A stretch of DNA of 64,000 nt from Cololabis saira. Lineage: Eukaryota; Chordata; Actinopteri; Beloniformes; Belonidae. The notes under the pieces were generated by a model. That model ran no database searches and was not told the DNA's origin. It was given only the letters and a program-made list of their open reading frames with translations. Made by a program: the position numbers and the translations under genes. How positions within the stretch are numbered: position 1 is the first letter of the stretch; every line of letters begins with the position of its first letter. The DNA lies in the NCBI RefSeq assembly GCF_033807715.1, contig NC_084601.1, positions 837,001 through 901,000 of the forward strand, read 5' to 3'. This document shows positions 34,487-48,345 of the stretch, piece by piece.

Positions 34487-34617
34487 TGTTAGCAAAATGC
34501 TAGCAACATTGCCCTTTGGGCCATTCTGGACGATTGCAATATGGTCATGCCTGTTAGCAAAATGCTAGCAACATTGCCCTTTGGGCCATTCTGGACGATT
34601 GCAATATGGTCATGCCA
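34487..34617. repeat. 65-bp tandem duplication
   Basis: Two identical 65-bp copies containing 'aaaatgctagcaacattgcc' and 'cgattgcaatatggtcatgc' are adjacent. Perfect identity suggests a recent event. Confidence 0.95.
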
Positions 34618-34632
34618 CTACTTGGCATGCCC

Positions 34633-34962
34633 ATAATGATGACTTGGATTCATATAGCGCCCTTCTAGGCACCCAGAGCGCTTTACAGAGATCATTATTC
34701 ATTCATACACATTCTCTCTGGTGGTGGTAAGCTACATTTGTAGCCACAGCTGCCCTGGGGCAGACTGACAGAAGCGTGGCTGCCATATTGCGCCAAACGG
34801 ACCCTCCGACCACCACCAAACATTCATACACATTCATACACATTCACACGAGGCAAGGTGGGTAAGGTGTCTTGCCCAAGGACACTACGACAGCAAACTG
34901 GGACAGAGCGGGATCCGAACCGCCGACCTTCCGATCATTGGACGACCCGCTCTACCACCTGC
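34633..34962 (-). mobile_element. tRNA-derived SINE with LINE-type tail
   Basis: On the minus strand the head has box A-like 'ggtggtagagcgggt' and box B-like 'ggttcggatccc', the RNA polymerase III promoter elements of a tRNA-derived SINE. The body contains 'tgtccttgggcaagacacct'. The 3' tail ('gcgctatatgaatccaagtc') resembles the end of the L2-like LINE at 10830-10859, suggesting it is mobilised by such a LINE. It is nested in hairpin-ended copy C. Confidence 0.8.
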
Positions 34963-35355
34963 ACAAACATGCACGAAAAACCGGTACACACCTGTAGCAT
35001 GTTGCAACTTAAAGAAAAGTCTCTTGGCGCCATGGCCAAAACCGAACAGGAAGTCGGCCATTTTGAATTAATCCTGTCATTTTCGCGCAATTTATGCCAT
35101 TTCCTCGGCCGTTAATGCGGCCCGGACCGTAACGTGCACCCAGGTGTGTTATACATCAAAATGTGAGTCTCCATCCTGCGACGATGGGCATTACTTATGC
35201 CCATGGTATGTTGGAATGGAATGGTATGACATACAGAGTCGTGGGTGGTGTCATCAGACTTGGTTTCGACTCCTTTACCTTAATTGGTGAATATTGCACG
35301 CACGAGGGCCTGTTCATCGCTGCTTGCAGCTTTGTTATTTTTATTGTCTGTCGGG

Positions 35356-36264
35356 AGTAGGGTTGCAAAGGGGTGGAAAATTTCCGGTAAATTTCCGGAA
35401 ACTTTCCAGAAACTTTCCATGGGAAGTTAAGCTGGGGAATTTTGGAAATATTCCAAATTGGAAACTTTCCATGGGAATTATGGGAATTATGGGAATTTAT
35501 GGGAATTATTGGGAATTTATGGGAATTAACTGGAAATTGGGGGTAATTTAAACAAACTGTATCATATCCAAACATAAATGTAAATATTTATTTTGTCATA
35601 AGCAGATATCCATGCAAGATAATACAAAAACATGACATTTCAACAGATTTATTTGAGTAGAACTTTAGTTTTTATTCTTGTATGAACAATTATTTTAATG
35701 AACAACAAAAACATGAATGTTGAGTAAATACTAACTCACCACTCCCCCACCCAATCAAAAAGTAAAATGACCCCCCCCCCCAAAAAAATAAAACCATTAA
35801 TACCATTATAGATCAAATATATTTACCCCATAATATTATCAAAACTTACTTGACTTTATATAGTCCGTGGGCTCAAATGTGTGGCTTCAATAGTCTTGTG
35901 CTTTGAGCTCAAATGTGTGGCCTCCAGGCTTCAAGAAATCACCTGTGCATGTGATGGAGGAATGCACAGTGCATGTAGGGGGCGTGGCCTCAATAGCCCT
36001 GCAGTAAGCAATGTGCTGTGTGCATGTGATTGAGGAGTGTACTTGCATTAAATCTGGTTGTTTTAGCCAAGTCTATGCTACAATATATTTCCCCCAACTA
36101 TATTTAAGTTCCCTGTTAAGGGCCAACCTTCAATTCTGTAAATTTCTTATTTATTCCCGTTAATTCCCGTTAATTCCCATATATTCCCGTTAATTCCCAT
36201 ATATTCCCGTTAATTCCCATGGAAAGTTTCCAACTTTGAAAATTCCTGGAATTTTGCAACCCTA
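35356..36264. mobile_element. hAT-type non-autonomous element, TSD gtcgggag
   Basis: It starts TAGGGTTGCAAAGG and ends TTTTGCAACCCTA, with the 8-bp gtcgggag at 35348-35355 and 36265-36272. Both ends hold short repeats ('atgggaatt' on the left, 'cccgttaattcccatatatt' type on the right) that are complementary, so the element could form a long hairpin. It has no transposase. It lies just after the 3' end of copy C. Confidence 0.9.
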
Positions 36265-36272
36265 GTCGGGAG

Positions 36273-38105
<1,833 letters not shown>

Positions 38106-39330
38106 TTAATTTCAACATGTGCATTCAAGCTGGCACATCGTGTGTGTGTGCGTGAATATAAATCTGTCTGGGAGCTTGTCATTTCTTCTCTGTCAGCAGT
38201 ACAACCTCGTCTGCTGGATTCGGTCGCCTCGCTCTGAGAATAATACCCCGACTTTTGTGAGTGACAGCATGGCGCAGATCTAAATTCACTATCCCAGCAT
38301 GCCGTGCTCCTCCCTGCTTCCCCGCCTCATACGGTGCAGTTCTGTACGTTGCTTTTGAATCCCACCTGATCAGTCACAACTGCCAGACTTCGGCTCCACA
38401 TTCAAGCGAAAATATCCAGAAATAAGCACAAAGGTTACCTGGAAAGTAGGAAAACCTACAATAACAACTTAACATAGCAACAACGTTGCTATATTTCAGC
38501 AGGAAATATAAAAACATATATCATGTTTATCATGTCTTATGACTCTTGTTAATAAATAAATACACATAGGGGCTTCAGTGGTTGCTAGTTCCTTTCAGTA
38601 AGCACAAACATGTCAAACAAAGATTCAGTTGAAAATAACATCTTTATCCCTTTTAAAGGCTCCCACACAGTGCTCAGTTTCTGCAGTTGTATGGGATTAT
38701 TATATCATTATATCTCACACTGTACAACTTGGATCCACTTATTCTCAGCTAAGACCTCAAGAATTGTACGCGCAAACTGTAAGATGATGCTCCCTTGAGT
38801 CGTAGACTATGACCTGATGCAGTAAACACTGCAGTAAACAAAGAAGACATGGAAATTAACCGCTCTGTAGAAGCTTTTATGTGTGCCACAAATGCTTTAA
38901 AAATTAATGGTAATGGCATCCATATCGAGTTGTCTTTGGTCGTAAGACCAGTCTGACGTGTTTTTTTTAACCGTTCATGTTGTACAATTGGACAGCCGAT
39001 TTGAATTTCCTTCAGTGTAGGAGTCAGAAGTGATAGACTTAGATTAGGAGCAAAGTTAACACAAATAACAGAGGCCTGTCAGGAGTCAGTGAGTGCATAT
39101 CTGTGGTCTCCGGTCAGTTGATCCCGTGCTAACAGCTAATATCCACCAAGAAAAACGAGAAACGTGCACGTCTGGCAGCCCTGATCAATGAGCCATCGCA
39201 GCATTGGCCTGGAACAACGAAAAGGAAGTGTGTGCGTGTTGATGTTTGGTCTGCAGCTGTCAGCTTGAAGAAGTAATTTCAGCACCGGAAGGGGAGCTGC
39301 CTTTCTTCTACTGTCAAACTGTGCCACAGC
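38106..39330. other. no recognised gene
   Basis: No conserved motif, repeat end or exon structure was recognised. Confidence 0.4.
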
Positions 39331-39331
39331 C

Positions 39332-39332
<1 letters not shown>

Positions 39333-39380
<48 letters not shown>
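39333..39380. repeat. (GT)n microsatellite
   Basis: About 24 GT repeats followed by 'gcgcacaagagagagaga'. Confidence 0.95.
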
Positions 39381-39383
<3 letters not shown>

Positions 39384-39574
39384 ACAAGAGAGAGAGACAG
39401 TTTTGAGAAGACAGTGAGGGGTTTAGAGACTTCAGGCTGTGAGAGCTTAACCACATACACACAGCACATTTCTACCATCCTTGTGAGAACCCTGTTCAAT
39501 ACATTTTCATTATCCTAGCCTTAACCTGAAACCAGATCTGACCCATTGAGGAGCTGTTGTCTTTAAAAAAAAAG

Positions 39575-39890
39575 ATCTATAACCTTAGGCAAGATTCAAA
39601 AATGTCTTATTGTCTGAAAATTCAAAAAAAAATAACTTGTTATTTGACAATTTTAACCTGTTTCAAGTAAATTTTCACTTCTCTTCTCTTTTCATTACAA
39701 GCAAAAAAATCTTGTTCCAATGGCAGATTTTTCTACTTATTTCAAGTGAAAATCTACTTGAAACAGGTGAAAAGTGTTGTTTTTTCCAGTGATGAGTCTT
39801 GTTTTAAGTGTAATGAGATTTTTTGACTAAAAATGAGACATTTTAACTAGAAATAAGACAAATATTCTTGTTAAGATTTTGCAGTGCACA
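39575..39890. mobile_element. long inverted-repeat miniature element
   Basis: 'cctgtttcaagtaaattttc' (39657) is mirrored by 'gaaaatctacttgaaacagg' (39746-39768) with one mismatch. The outer regions ('aatgtcttattgtct' and 'agaaataagacaaatattctt') are also inverted. This foldback layout and the AT-rich, Gly-free composition suit a MITE. No TSD was resolved because a CA tract follows. Confidence 0.65.
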
Positions 39891-39891
39891 C

Positions 39892-39979
<88 letters not shown>
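39891..39979. repeat. (CA)n microsatellite
   Basis: A CA tract with early cata interruptions, directly after the inverted-repeat element. Confidence 0.96.
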
Positions 39980-39982
<3 letters not shown>

Positions 39983-40561
39983 GTAAAGTGGAAGAACAAT
40001 ATGCAGAGTGACAGAAAGCACATCTGCTGGGAGGCAAGCTTGTTTACACCTGATCTCAGACATGTGTGTACGTGTGTTTTCAGCTGAGCTTTAGCTGACA
40101 TATGGTCATGCAGATGGTGTTCGGCTGTGTATCCAGTGTGTTGCTGTCATTGTTTCTATTTGCCTGTGTCTTGCATTCATCCTAGAATGTAGTGGAGGCT
40201 GCCAGTACCTGGACCAGGCTGCAGCAGCTGTGTGTGACTCCATCCTTAGGGTGTGAGATTCAGTCGGCATTAGTGGCTTTCAAACTTGTGATTTACAAAA
40301 TGAGGCAGAAGGAAAAGGTGCACATCTGCAGGTAGACACAGATACATGTTGGTTGCATTCAGACATTCGGATGAACGCTAAGAGGGTAACTTACTCGAAG
40401 ATGCCTCTGCTCAGCTACATCGGCAAAACTCCCCTTTGAGCCCAATTTTATTTTGCTGATCACATGTGATGGATAAATATAGCTCCTTAAAGACCAGACA
40501 TTTTATGATTGGGGTCATATAGAATACAATGCCTGTCCTTTTTAATAGTTTTGTCATTGTT

Positions 40562-41582
40562 AGGGCCCGAGCACTTACAGTGCGAAGGCCCAATTGTATC
40601 TGTAGGGATTTTTTTTTCCCTTTCCTTATTTTTCGACGAAAGGAGGGCCTTTTTTCCCCCTAAACGTGCCCCAAAAGTCACCAAATTTTGCACCAAGCCA
40701 GGCCTGGCGAAAAATTTGATATTTAATGGTTTCCATTAATGGGCGTGGCCTAATGGCTCAACAGCGCCCCCTAGAAAACTTTGTGCCTCAAGCCCCACAA
40801 TACGGTTTGACGTAAGTGCGCGAAAATCGCTACACACCTGTATCATGTCGCAACTTAAAGAAAAGTCTCTTGGCGCTATGGCCGAAACCAAACAGGAAGT
40901 CGGCCATTTTGAATTAATCGTGTCATTTTGGCACAATTTATGCCATCTCTTCGGCCGCTTCTTCGCCCGAACTGTAACGTGCACCCAGGTGTGTTATACA
41001 TCAAAATGTGCGTCTCTATCCTGCAACGACGCGCATTACTTTTCTCTTTCAAAAGCGTTACCGTGGCGACGCTAGATGCCAAAAAGCGCGCCCACCCTTC
41101 ATCTGAATGGTTCATATGTAATAGGTTCTACTTTCTGCCATAACTTTTGAATGGTTTCACATAAAGACTGGGTGGTGTCATCGGACTCGGTATTGAGTCC
41201 TTGACCTTCATTGGCATGAATTAGCCCCGCCCCTTCTTCTGATTGGTCGATATTTGATAGATCCTATTTTCTGCCATAACTTTTAAAGGGCATGACATAC
41301 AGAGTCGTGGGTGGTGTCATCGGACTCGGTTTTGAGTCCTTGAACATAATTGCTGCAAATTAGCCCCCCCCCCCCCTCCTCCTTCATCTGATTGGTTGAT
41401 ATTTGATAGTTCCGATTTTCTGCCATAACTTTTTAATGGTTTGATATAGAGAGTCGTGGCTGGTGTCATCCGCTAAATGTCCAGGCCTGAAAAATCTACA
41501 TACAAGTCATACAAGCTTCCACTGCAGCCTGAACGTGCACAAGGGTGCGAGGGCCCGTTCATCGCTGCTTGCAGTTTTAATT
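40562..41582 (+). mobile_element. hairpin-ended repeat element copy D, both ends present
   Basis: This is the most complete compact copy. It has a 5' 'agggcccgagcacttacagt', a T-rich leader, 'ccaggcctggcgaaaaat', the 'atgggcgtggcctaatggct' block, one 347-bp-type unit, three ~140-bp subrepeats (41110-41480) and the 3' end 'gagggcccgttcatcgctgc'. Possible short flanking similarity (tcattg and tcattt) is too weak to call a TSD. Confidence 0.78.
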
Positions 41583-41865
41583 TCATTTGTAATGGCAGTT
41601 ATTAGAGAAAATACTTCTGAAAATCAAGACTGTGATTGAACACTTTGACAAACTAAAAGAAATACTCACTGGTACTGATTGTCTACTGTAACTAATGCTT
41701 CTGTAGTCCTAACATGGACATGGAGGGTTGTTGAGGAAAACGTGAGCCACTTCAATCCATCTCCTAAAATTAATTTCATTCCAAGTTATTCAAAACAAAA
41801 AAAAGAAAACAAAAACCTAAAACTTTACTTACTAGGCTGAGAAGTTAATCTACTTCTCCCTTTTC

Positions 41866-43160
41866 AATTCAATTTCAGTTCAGTTTTATTTATATAGCAT
41901 CCATTACAACAGAAGTTGTCTCTAGGATCTTTCTAGAGACCCAGAACATAACCCCGGAGTAATTATTACATAAACAATGGCAGGTAAAAGGTTTTTCTCC
42001 CACTATGGGAAAAACTCCCCTCTAGGAGGGAAGAAACCTTGAGCAGGACCTGGATCATAAGGGGGGACCCTCCTGCTGAAGTTCCAGACTGGGCAGAGCA
42101 GGAAGAGAACTGCTGAAGAGAAGAAAAGAGAACCGACGGAGAGAATGAAGAACAGAGAAAGGAGATATACAGACACAATGGCTAACTGGTGCACTACAGG
42201 GATAACTATCTCTCTCTCGTTGATTCCTCTCAGCACTCGTGCTGCTGCATTTTGGATCAGCTGGAGCCTATTCAGCGAATCACTTGGACATCCCACTCAT
42301 AACATCTTACAGTAATCTAGACTAGAAAATATAAGTACGTGAATTAGTTTTTCCGTATCACTCTGCGAGAGGATGTTCCTAATCTCTGTGATATTATGGA
42401 GATGGAAAGTGGCTGTTTTACAAACCTGATTAATATGCTGCTTAAACATCAAATCCTGATTGGAAAACAACACCAAGGTTTCGCACAGAAGCACTGGAGC
42501 TCATCGCAACACCATCTAATCCCTTCCTAAAGTGTTTGGGACCAAAAATAATAACCTTTGTTTTATTGGAATTTAGAAGCAAACCATCAGTGGACATCCA
42601 GTCCTTACTACATGCTTGAAGTTTAGCTAACGGTCCTATTTCATCTGGCTTCATAGACAAATAGAGCTGCGTATCATCAGCATAGCAAGGACAAAACTAT
42701 GCTGTGATTCTGGATTATACTTCCCAAGGGCTGCATGTATAAACTGAACAAAATTGGCCCTAGCACTGAACCCTGCGGAACACCATAACAGACCCTTGAC
42801 TGTTCTGAAAAAACAGATAGATATGACAGTGTCAAAAGCAGCACTGAGGTCCAGTCTATTCATGACTCAAACCAGTGCTGTTTCTGTGCTTCTGAACCCT
42901 GACTGAAAAACTTCAAATAATTCATTTCTAATCAAATGGTCACATAACTGTCTTGCAACTGCCTTTTCCAGAATTTTAGAAACAAATGGAAGGTTGAAAA
43001 TTGGTCTATAATTAGTTAAAAGGTCTGGGCCAAGAGAAGGTTTCTTTAGTAACTTTAAAAGGTTGCTTGTGATATTCTGAACCAATGCCAGTGTGTGTTG
43101 TTTTAACATGCTCAGTCCTCTTATTTCATCCATTTCGTGCCTTATTTTCTCGTCATCCAT
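41866..43160 (-). pseudogene. L2 retrotransposon copy, 5'-truncated and broken
   Basis: On the minus strand the 3' tail 'ataaataaaactgaactgaa' is at 41866-41900, and ORF2 pieces run up to 43160. These include LKKPSLGPDLLTNYRPI, ELFEVFQSGFR, a shortened palm A, GLLLNSNKTKVIIFG, LSQSDTEKLIHV and NAAARVLRGI. They lie in several frames with stops. Parts of the palm including YADD are missing. It is a different, older copy than 51760-56837. The 3' UTR carries a deletion after 'ggggaccctcctgctg'. Confidence 0.85.
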
Positions 43161-43558
43161 ACTCTGCCCTCTCCCACCAGATCCACCTCCTCCTGCTACA
43201 TGTTCCCTGATTGCATTTCTGCTTCAGCCGCACTGATTACACCTATGACTGATTACTTCTGCTGGACTCCCATTTCCCGGTTCCAGGTAATTTTAGCCGT
43301 GTTAGTCGTCCAGAGGTTACTCTCTGTGCTTCCTTCTTTTATTTTGACCCTGGCTGTCTGGTTGTGGTGTTAGTTTGATTTGCTGTGTAGGCTGCTAAGC
43401 CCTTTGGATTTGTTGGCTTTTTTTAACTGAATACTGGTGAACTGTGATAGATTTCCAAGCCTTGTTTTTACATGTCTGTTGTGTGTTGACATGAGATCTC
43501 TTTCTGAGTAGATGTCATTGCAGTCAAAGGGTTTTGCTCCTCAGAAGAACCTCTAGGG

Positions 43559-43888
43559 CAGGGATATTCAATTGGCGGCCCGCGGGCCACATGCGGCACG
43601 CCAGGAGCTTTTATGTGGCCCCTGGTCATATTTAAAAAAAGGGGGTGTTTGTTGAATTTTTTTTTTTTTTTTTTATAATATTTTTATAACTGGCTACTAT
43701 GGACTAAAATGGTTGTGCTCAATGTAAATATAATGTAAATATAATACAAATGTATTATATTTACATAAGTCTTTGTCTTTGAGTGCAAAATACATTTTGA
43801 AAACCCCCACATTTTCAAATTGTGCGGCCCTCTCCATACAGTCCTTTTGCAGATGTGGCCCCCGGCCGAATCTAGTTGGATACCCCTG
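43559..43888. mobile_element. hAT-type miniature element, 330 bp
   Basis: It starts CAGGGATATTCAATTGGCGG and ends GGATACCCCTG, with subterminal 'cggcccgcgggccacatg' and 'gatgtggcccccggccgaat' in inverted order. Flanking octamers ctctaggg and atgtaggg agree at 6 of 8 positions, so the TSD has decayed. Non-coding. Confidence 0.82.
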
Positions 43889-44299
43889 ATGTAGGGCCTA
43901 TTTCAGAGTGGGTTATGTGCAAACGTTTGAGTATGTTGAACCTGGAATGAGAGTAACTCAGCATTTTCTGTTTCAGGTAGTGACTTATCCTCACACTCTG
44001 TTACCATGGTAATGGGACCCCAGAGTTCCTCTCTGTCTCCTCCTCCTCATAACACTGAAGTGGGTTTAATGTCTAACCAATTGATCTTCTAGGGCACATT
44101 TAGGAGATGTTTGTGAACAATGCTGTGCCCATTAGTTGTGAAACCATTAATGAAGAGGCTGCATAGATTTAGAAAGGAGCTGAATTCTCATCAGGAAACA
44201 ATCCCCATATCCCAAATGGATCCTTTAGCTTTCTATTACGATTTCTATGACAATCACATCTAAATGTGATCGTATCCATCCAGAGCCATGCCTTTCATT

Positions 44300-44390
44300 A
44301 AGGGCTGGGCAATATGACCTCAAATCAATATCACGATAAATTGGGCAGTTTTACCCCAATTACGATAAATGTATGATAACCTTTAGCCGG
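44300..44390. mobile_element. possible hAT end fragment
   Basis: 'agggctgggcaatatgacct' followed by 'aatcaatatcacgataaatt' resembles one terminus of a hAT-type family. No matching right end or TSD was found. Confidence 0.4.
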
Positions 44391-45347
44391 CAACAGATTG
44401 GCTGATTGGTCGGTAACTCAGCGCACAGTAGTGTGCCGTGACTCGTTTGTAAGATGGGCTGTTGGAGTTACTGTGCGCTGTAGTTCATTTCTCAGCATAA
44501 CAAAGGCCATGTGTGGCGTGAGAGTGTGAACTTGTTGAAATGCGTGAGTCTCACACCAAACAGCCCTGTTATATCAGCCGTTCTTCGTTTGAACCTTCAG
44601 CCCTTTTCTTGGGTTTCCCTTCTCGTTCAGACTGGATGGGTGGAGTCACGTGATTACACACACATCGTCTTAAAGGGGAATGAAAATATATGGAGCCAAA
44701 TCAAGGCCAAAAGTTTTGCGAATTTGAAAATAAAATTTTTACTTTTTTACAGTTTCAATTTTTTTTTTTTCGGTATCAGATCTTTTTTTCAGTTTCAGAA
44801 CTTTTTATTTCAGTTTCAAATCTTTTTTTTTTCAGTTTCAAACTTTTGGCCCCGAGGGATGTTCCTCAGTCATGTTGCCTTCAGGAACCGTAGGTTGCAG
44901 AAGTTATCAGTAGAAGTATGATTCAACACTGTATATACACCATATTCACGTGATTGGCAGTGGAAAGAAATGATATTAGTGACACATTTCTTTTTAAAAA
45001 GCTGTTTTAGACCATACTTGGTAGTATGTGGAAGTGGGAAATGTCAAACTTTAAAGTGTGGGTGTTGAACTGTACAGTCTGGCATAGTTTATTGCTTTTG
45101 TACTGTGATTGGTGCCAAGTACGGTCGCCGAGGCATACTATAATTTACACCAAATACTTTGTGTTGATTTACTTTTATTTATTTTTGTAATGTTGGAAAT
45201 GCAGAGCAGTGAGAGTGGTAATTCTAGCTCAGAGGTTTCTGAATATTTTTATAATATTTCCTGGAAGCAAACCTTTGAGCATAATCACTGAGGATTTTCA
45301 CAGGGTTGCAGATTCAGCCAACATTCAGAAATCGACATCATTAATAA

Positions 45348-46494
45348 TAGAGTTGTCCCGATCCGATCACGTGATCGGAAATCGGGGCCGATCACGTGAT
45401 TGCAGACTCGATCCGGACTCGGACGTTATGAGCCGATCAGGAATCGGATATATATATATATATATATCAGGGTTTCCGTTGTCCGGTAATTGTCGGACTT
45501 TGTCCGGTAAAATATGCCGAAGTCCGGTATTTTATAATCTCTCCGGTCAAAATGTCCGGTGAAAATACTATCGCCGACATCCACGTGTGCGTTGATTTAT
45601 GGTTCCGCGTCGCACCGACGCAGCGTAGGGTTCGCGGCGACGCGCACCCTACGCCAGACCCTACGGCGTAGGCTCTGCGTTGGTGTGACGCAGAACCATA
45701 ATTCCGGCTTAAAAGTAAACAACATGCGCCCAAGTACCCGTGCATGACAGGCAGACACACACGGGGAGAAGAGACAATTTCTTTAATTTTTATTTTTTTA
45801 TAAAATTTTATCCTTATGAACGCAATTGTTATATACGGTAGTCCAACTTTCCTTATTTTAATCAGAACACTTTCTTTTTTCCTCTTCGGCGTGGAGTAGT
45901 GGGCTTGGAGCGGCAGCCATCGGTTAGTTTTTTTCTTTTTAGATCCGAGGCTTTGCGTAGATGGTGGCTTCCGCAACTTTCAGGCGCTTTTTCTGCGCAA
46001 GCAAGCTTTATAGATGAGGCCCCAGGACTGAAGCATAATACATCCATGGACTGAAGCGGAGCTGCGGCGCCGACATTATGGTTCCGTGTCGTGGAAGGCT
46101 CTGCGTTGGTGTGACGCGGGACCATAAATCAACGCACACGTGGAGTAGTGGGCTCGCAGCGGCAGCCATACACCGCATGCGCGCAGAGCACGCCTGTTTG
46201 TTTTGAAGCTGAAGCAGCCCTATGCTAAAAAAAAAAAAAAAAAAAGAAAAAGAAAAGACATTTTTTTTTATACTGACTTAAGAATGTTCAAGCTGCCTAC
46301 CTCCTATGTGCTCAGTTTACAGTACACATGTTAAAATATAATAAAAGGGTCATCCTGCATAATTTTCTTTTCTCTTCTTCATTTTTTATTGTTTTATAAA
46401 AGTATCGGATCGGGACTCGGTATCGGCAAGTCCTCAAAATCAAAGGACTCGGACTCGGACTCGGGGGCAAAAAAACCTGATCGGGACATCCCTA
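45348..46494. mobile_element. hAT-type element, 1147 bp, TSD attaataa
   Basis: It starts TAGAGTTGTCCCGATCC and ends GATCGGGACATCCCTA, with attaataa at 45340-45347 and 46495-46502. It has subterminal gatcgg and ctcgg repeats at both ends. Nested inside are palindromic-family sequences and what may be a second hAT start ('cagggtttccgttgtccgg' at 45467). No transposase is encoded. Confidence 0.88.
45591..45710. mobile_element. palindromic miniature element, copy 2
   Basis: The arms 'gatttatggttccgcgtcgc' and 'gtgacgcagaaccataattc' enclose 'ctacgccagaccctacggcg'. The TSD is unclear. A further half-copy at 46077-46131 is inverted relative to it and extends the match through 'cgcacacgtgg', giving a larger foldback between 45581 and 46140. 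Confidence 0.7.
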
Positions 46495-46502
46495 ATTAAT
46501 AA

Positions 46503-47333
46503 TATACAATAACATTTTTTAATGGCTTACCTTTGTGAGTAAAGGAATTTTCATTTAGGGTTTCCCAACATGATTTGTTACATTGATGGCACCGATGATC
46601 CCAACACAGCTCTGTCTGAAATGATGGTGGATGAGGGACCGGTGGTTCATCCGTAGCATTAACATGCAGATACATTGATTTCTGTTACATTTCAGTAATG
46701 CAACAAACATTTCTAGTTCTGTGCACTGCCAATCATATGTAATGATTTGGTTATTATTACAAATGCGGAGGCCACGTGCCCAGGATCTGTATATGACTCG
46801 TATGACTGTTTTTCCTCTTCCCATACTCTTGGATGTATATGCATGACAAGAGCCCAGGCGGGGAGGACAGTAGGTCTGTTCAAAGCCCATTCCCGATGTC
46901 TGCATCACTTCAGGGTAAAACCTGAGCAGGTGTTGACCTGATCGGGGCATGTGTTATGTTTTTATATTGCCACAATCAGAGGTGAGCACCACCCTGCCTT
47001 TTAACAAGAAAAAACAGAACAATGGGAGGGTAGACTTCCGAAATACATCATATGTTGCAACAACTTTGCCACATAAGCATGTGAAGATGTTAATAAGACA
47101 GTAGAATGTGAACATATACATAGGTTAGCTTCTAACATCTTTCGGATTTCTGCGTTAGCAGAAATAAAAAAAAACTAAAGACAGTCTTTGTAAACAGTAG
47201 TTTAGTACTAATTGTACCAATGTTTGGCTTCTTAAAACTGCTGGAAGTTGTACTTGTGTGGCAGGTGACTCCATCAGAATCAACAAAAATCCAAACCAAA
47301 GTTAGGCCATTTACATTGTATGATGGTAGATGT
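46503..47333. other. no recognised gene
   Basis: The longest frame (131 residues, minus strand, 46555-46950) has no recognisable motif. No repeat was noticed. Confidence 0.4.
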
Positions 47334-47341
47334 GTCCACAT

Positions 47342-48337
47342 TAGGGCTGAACGATTTTTGAAAATAATCTAATTGCGATTTTTTTTCCTCAATATTGCGA
47401 TTGCGATTTAATATGCGATTATTTTTTCAAGGTCCTGTTCTTATGTATCTTTCAACTACACAAGCAATAAATCAGCCGGTTTTATAATAAACAATGTCAG
47501 ATTTATTTAAAGCAAAGATTACATCAATAAAGAAAACAAATATGTGGCTTTACCTCTTTAACACGTCTACACACCTCTGTACACACGAGTGTTATGGGTC
47601 GTTCTCTCTGAACCCAATCATACGACACCAAACCGGGTTAAACTTTAGCCAAAACGAGGCGTAGTTTAATAGAAAAACACAGAAAAACTCCCACAGGGAA
47701 CAAAAAAAAACTTCCTCACAGGGCACTCAGAACTTCAGAACCACAGGGAGAAAAAAAACACCAGCAAACTAACAAACAAACCAACAAAGCTCAGAGTTAA
47801 CAAAACGAACCAGCAATGAACAACTGGCAGCCCCGCTGTTTAACCTTTTAACCTCTCTTCCTGATGAGCTGACGAGCTGCAGGTTCAGGCTCACAGCGCG
47901 ACTCAAGGCTGATTTATGGTTTCCGGTACGGCGTAGGGTACGCGGCGACGCGCGTCCTACGCCGTAGGCTATGCCGTACCCTACGCCGTAGCTCTGCGTC
48001 GATTTAACACAGAACCATAATTCAGGCTTCACTGTCCGCCGGCGCGCGCCCGGCTCGTGCTCGTCGCCGCGCGCAGCTTCTCGCCACGCCGACTCCGCGC
48101 TTATATATTTAATACATTTATAAAGCCCATATATTTATAAAGCCCCACCTGGCCGAGCCCTAACACTGAGGCCATGGTAGATAGGTAACGCGGCACCACT
48201 CTGCTCACTCGCACATCACGTGACCAGAGCACGTGACCAGATCATGTGACTGGTCAAATCGCAGCCTTTACGGTTAGAAAATCTCGTTTTTATCACATCG
48301 CGATATTATCGCAAATGCAATTAATCGTTCAGCCCTA
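47342..48337. mobile_element. hAT-type element, 996 bp, TSD gtccacat
   Basis: It starts TAGGGCTGAACGATTTTT and ends TTAATCGTTCAGCCCTA, with gtccacat at 47334-47341 and 48338-48345. Subterminal 'attgcgatt' repeats appear at both ends. It has no transposase. A palindromic element is nested at 47906-48028. Confidence 0.9.
47906..48028. mobile_element. palindromic miniature element, copy 3 (TSD tca)
   Basis: It starts AGGCTGATTTATGGTTTCC and ends AGAACCATAATTCAGGCT around 'tacgccgtaggctatgccgt'. The trinucleotide tca flanks both sides (47903-47905 and 48029-48031), supporting a 3-bp duplication as in copy 1. Confidence 0.75.
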
Positions 48338-48345
48338 GTCCACAT

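Larger units (their letters stand above)
32717..35336 (+). mobile_element. hairpin-ended repeat element copy C with 504-bp tandem units
   Basis: It has a 5' end with hairpin 'cgcactgacagtgcaaagg' and a 3' end 'gttcatcgctgcttgcagct'. The interior differs from the other copies. About 2.3 tandem units of ~505 bp start near 33160, 33664 and 34170, each sharing 'gcccatcgaggcaagatgga'-type sequence. A 65-bp unit is duplicated at 34487-34617, and a single partial 347-bp-type unit follows a nested SINE. The first two 504-bp units contain a hairpin (33290-33332 and 33788-33830). Confidence 0.75.
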
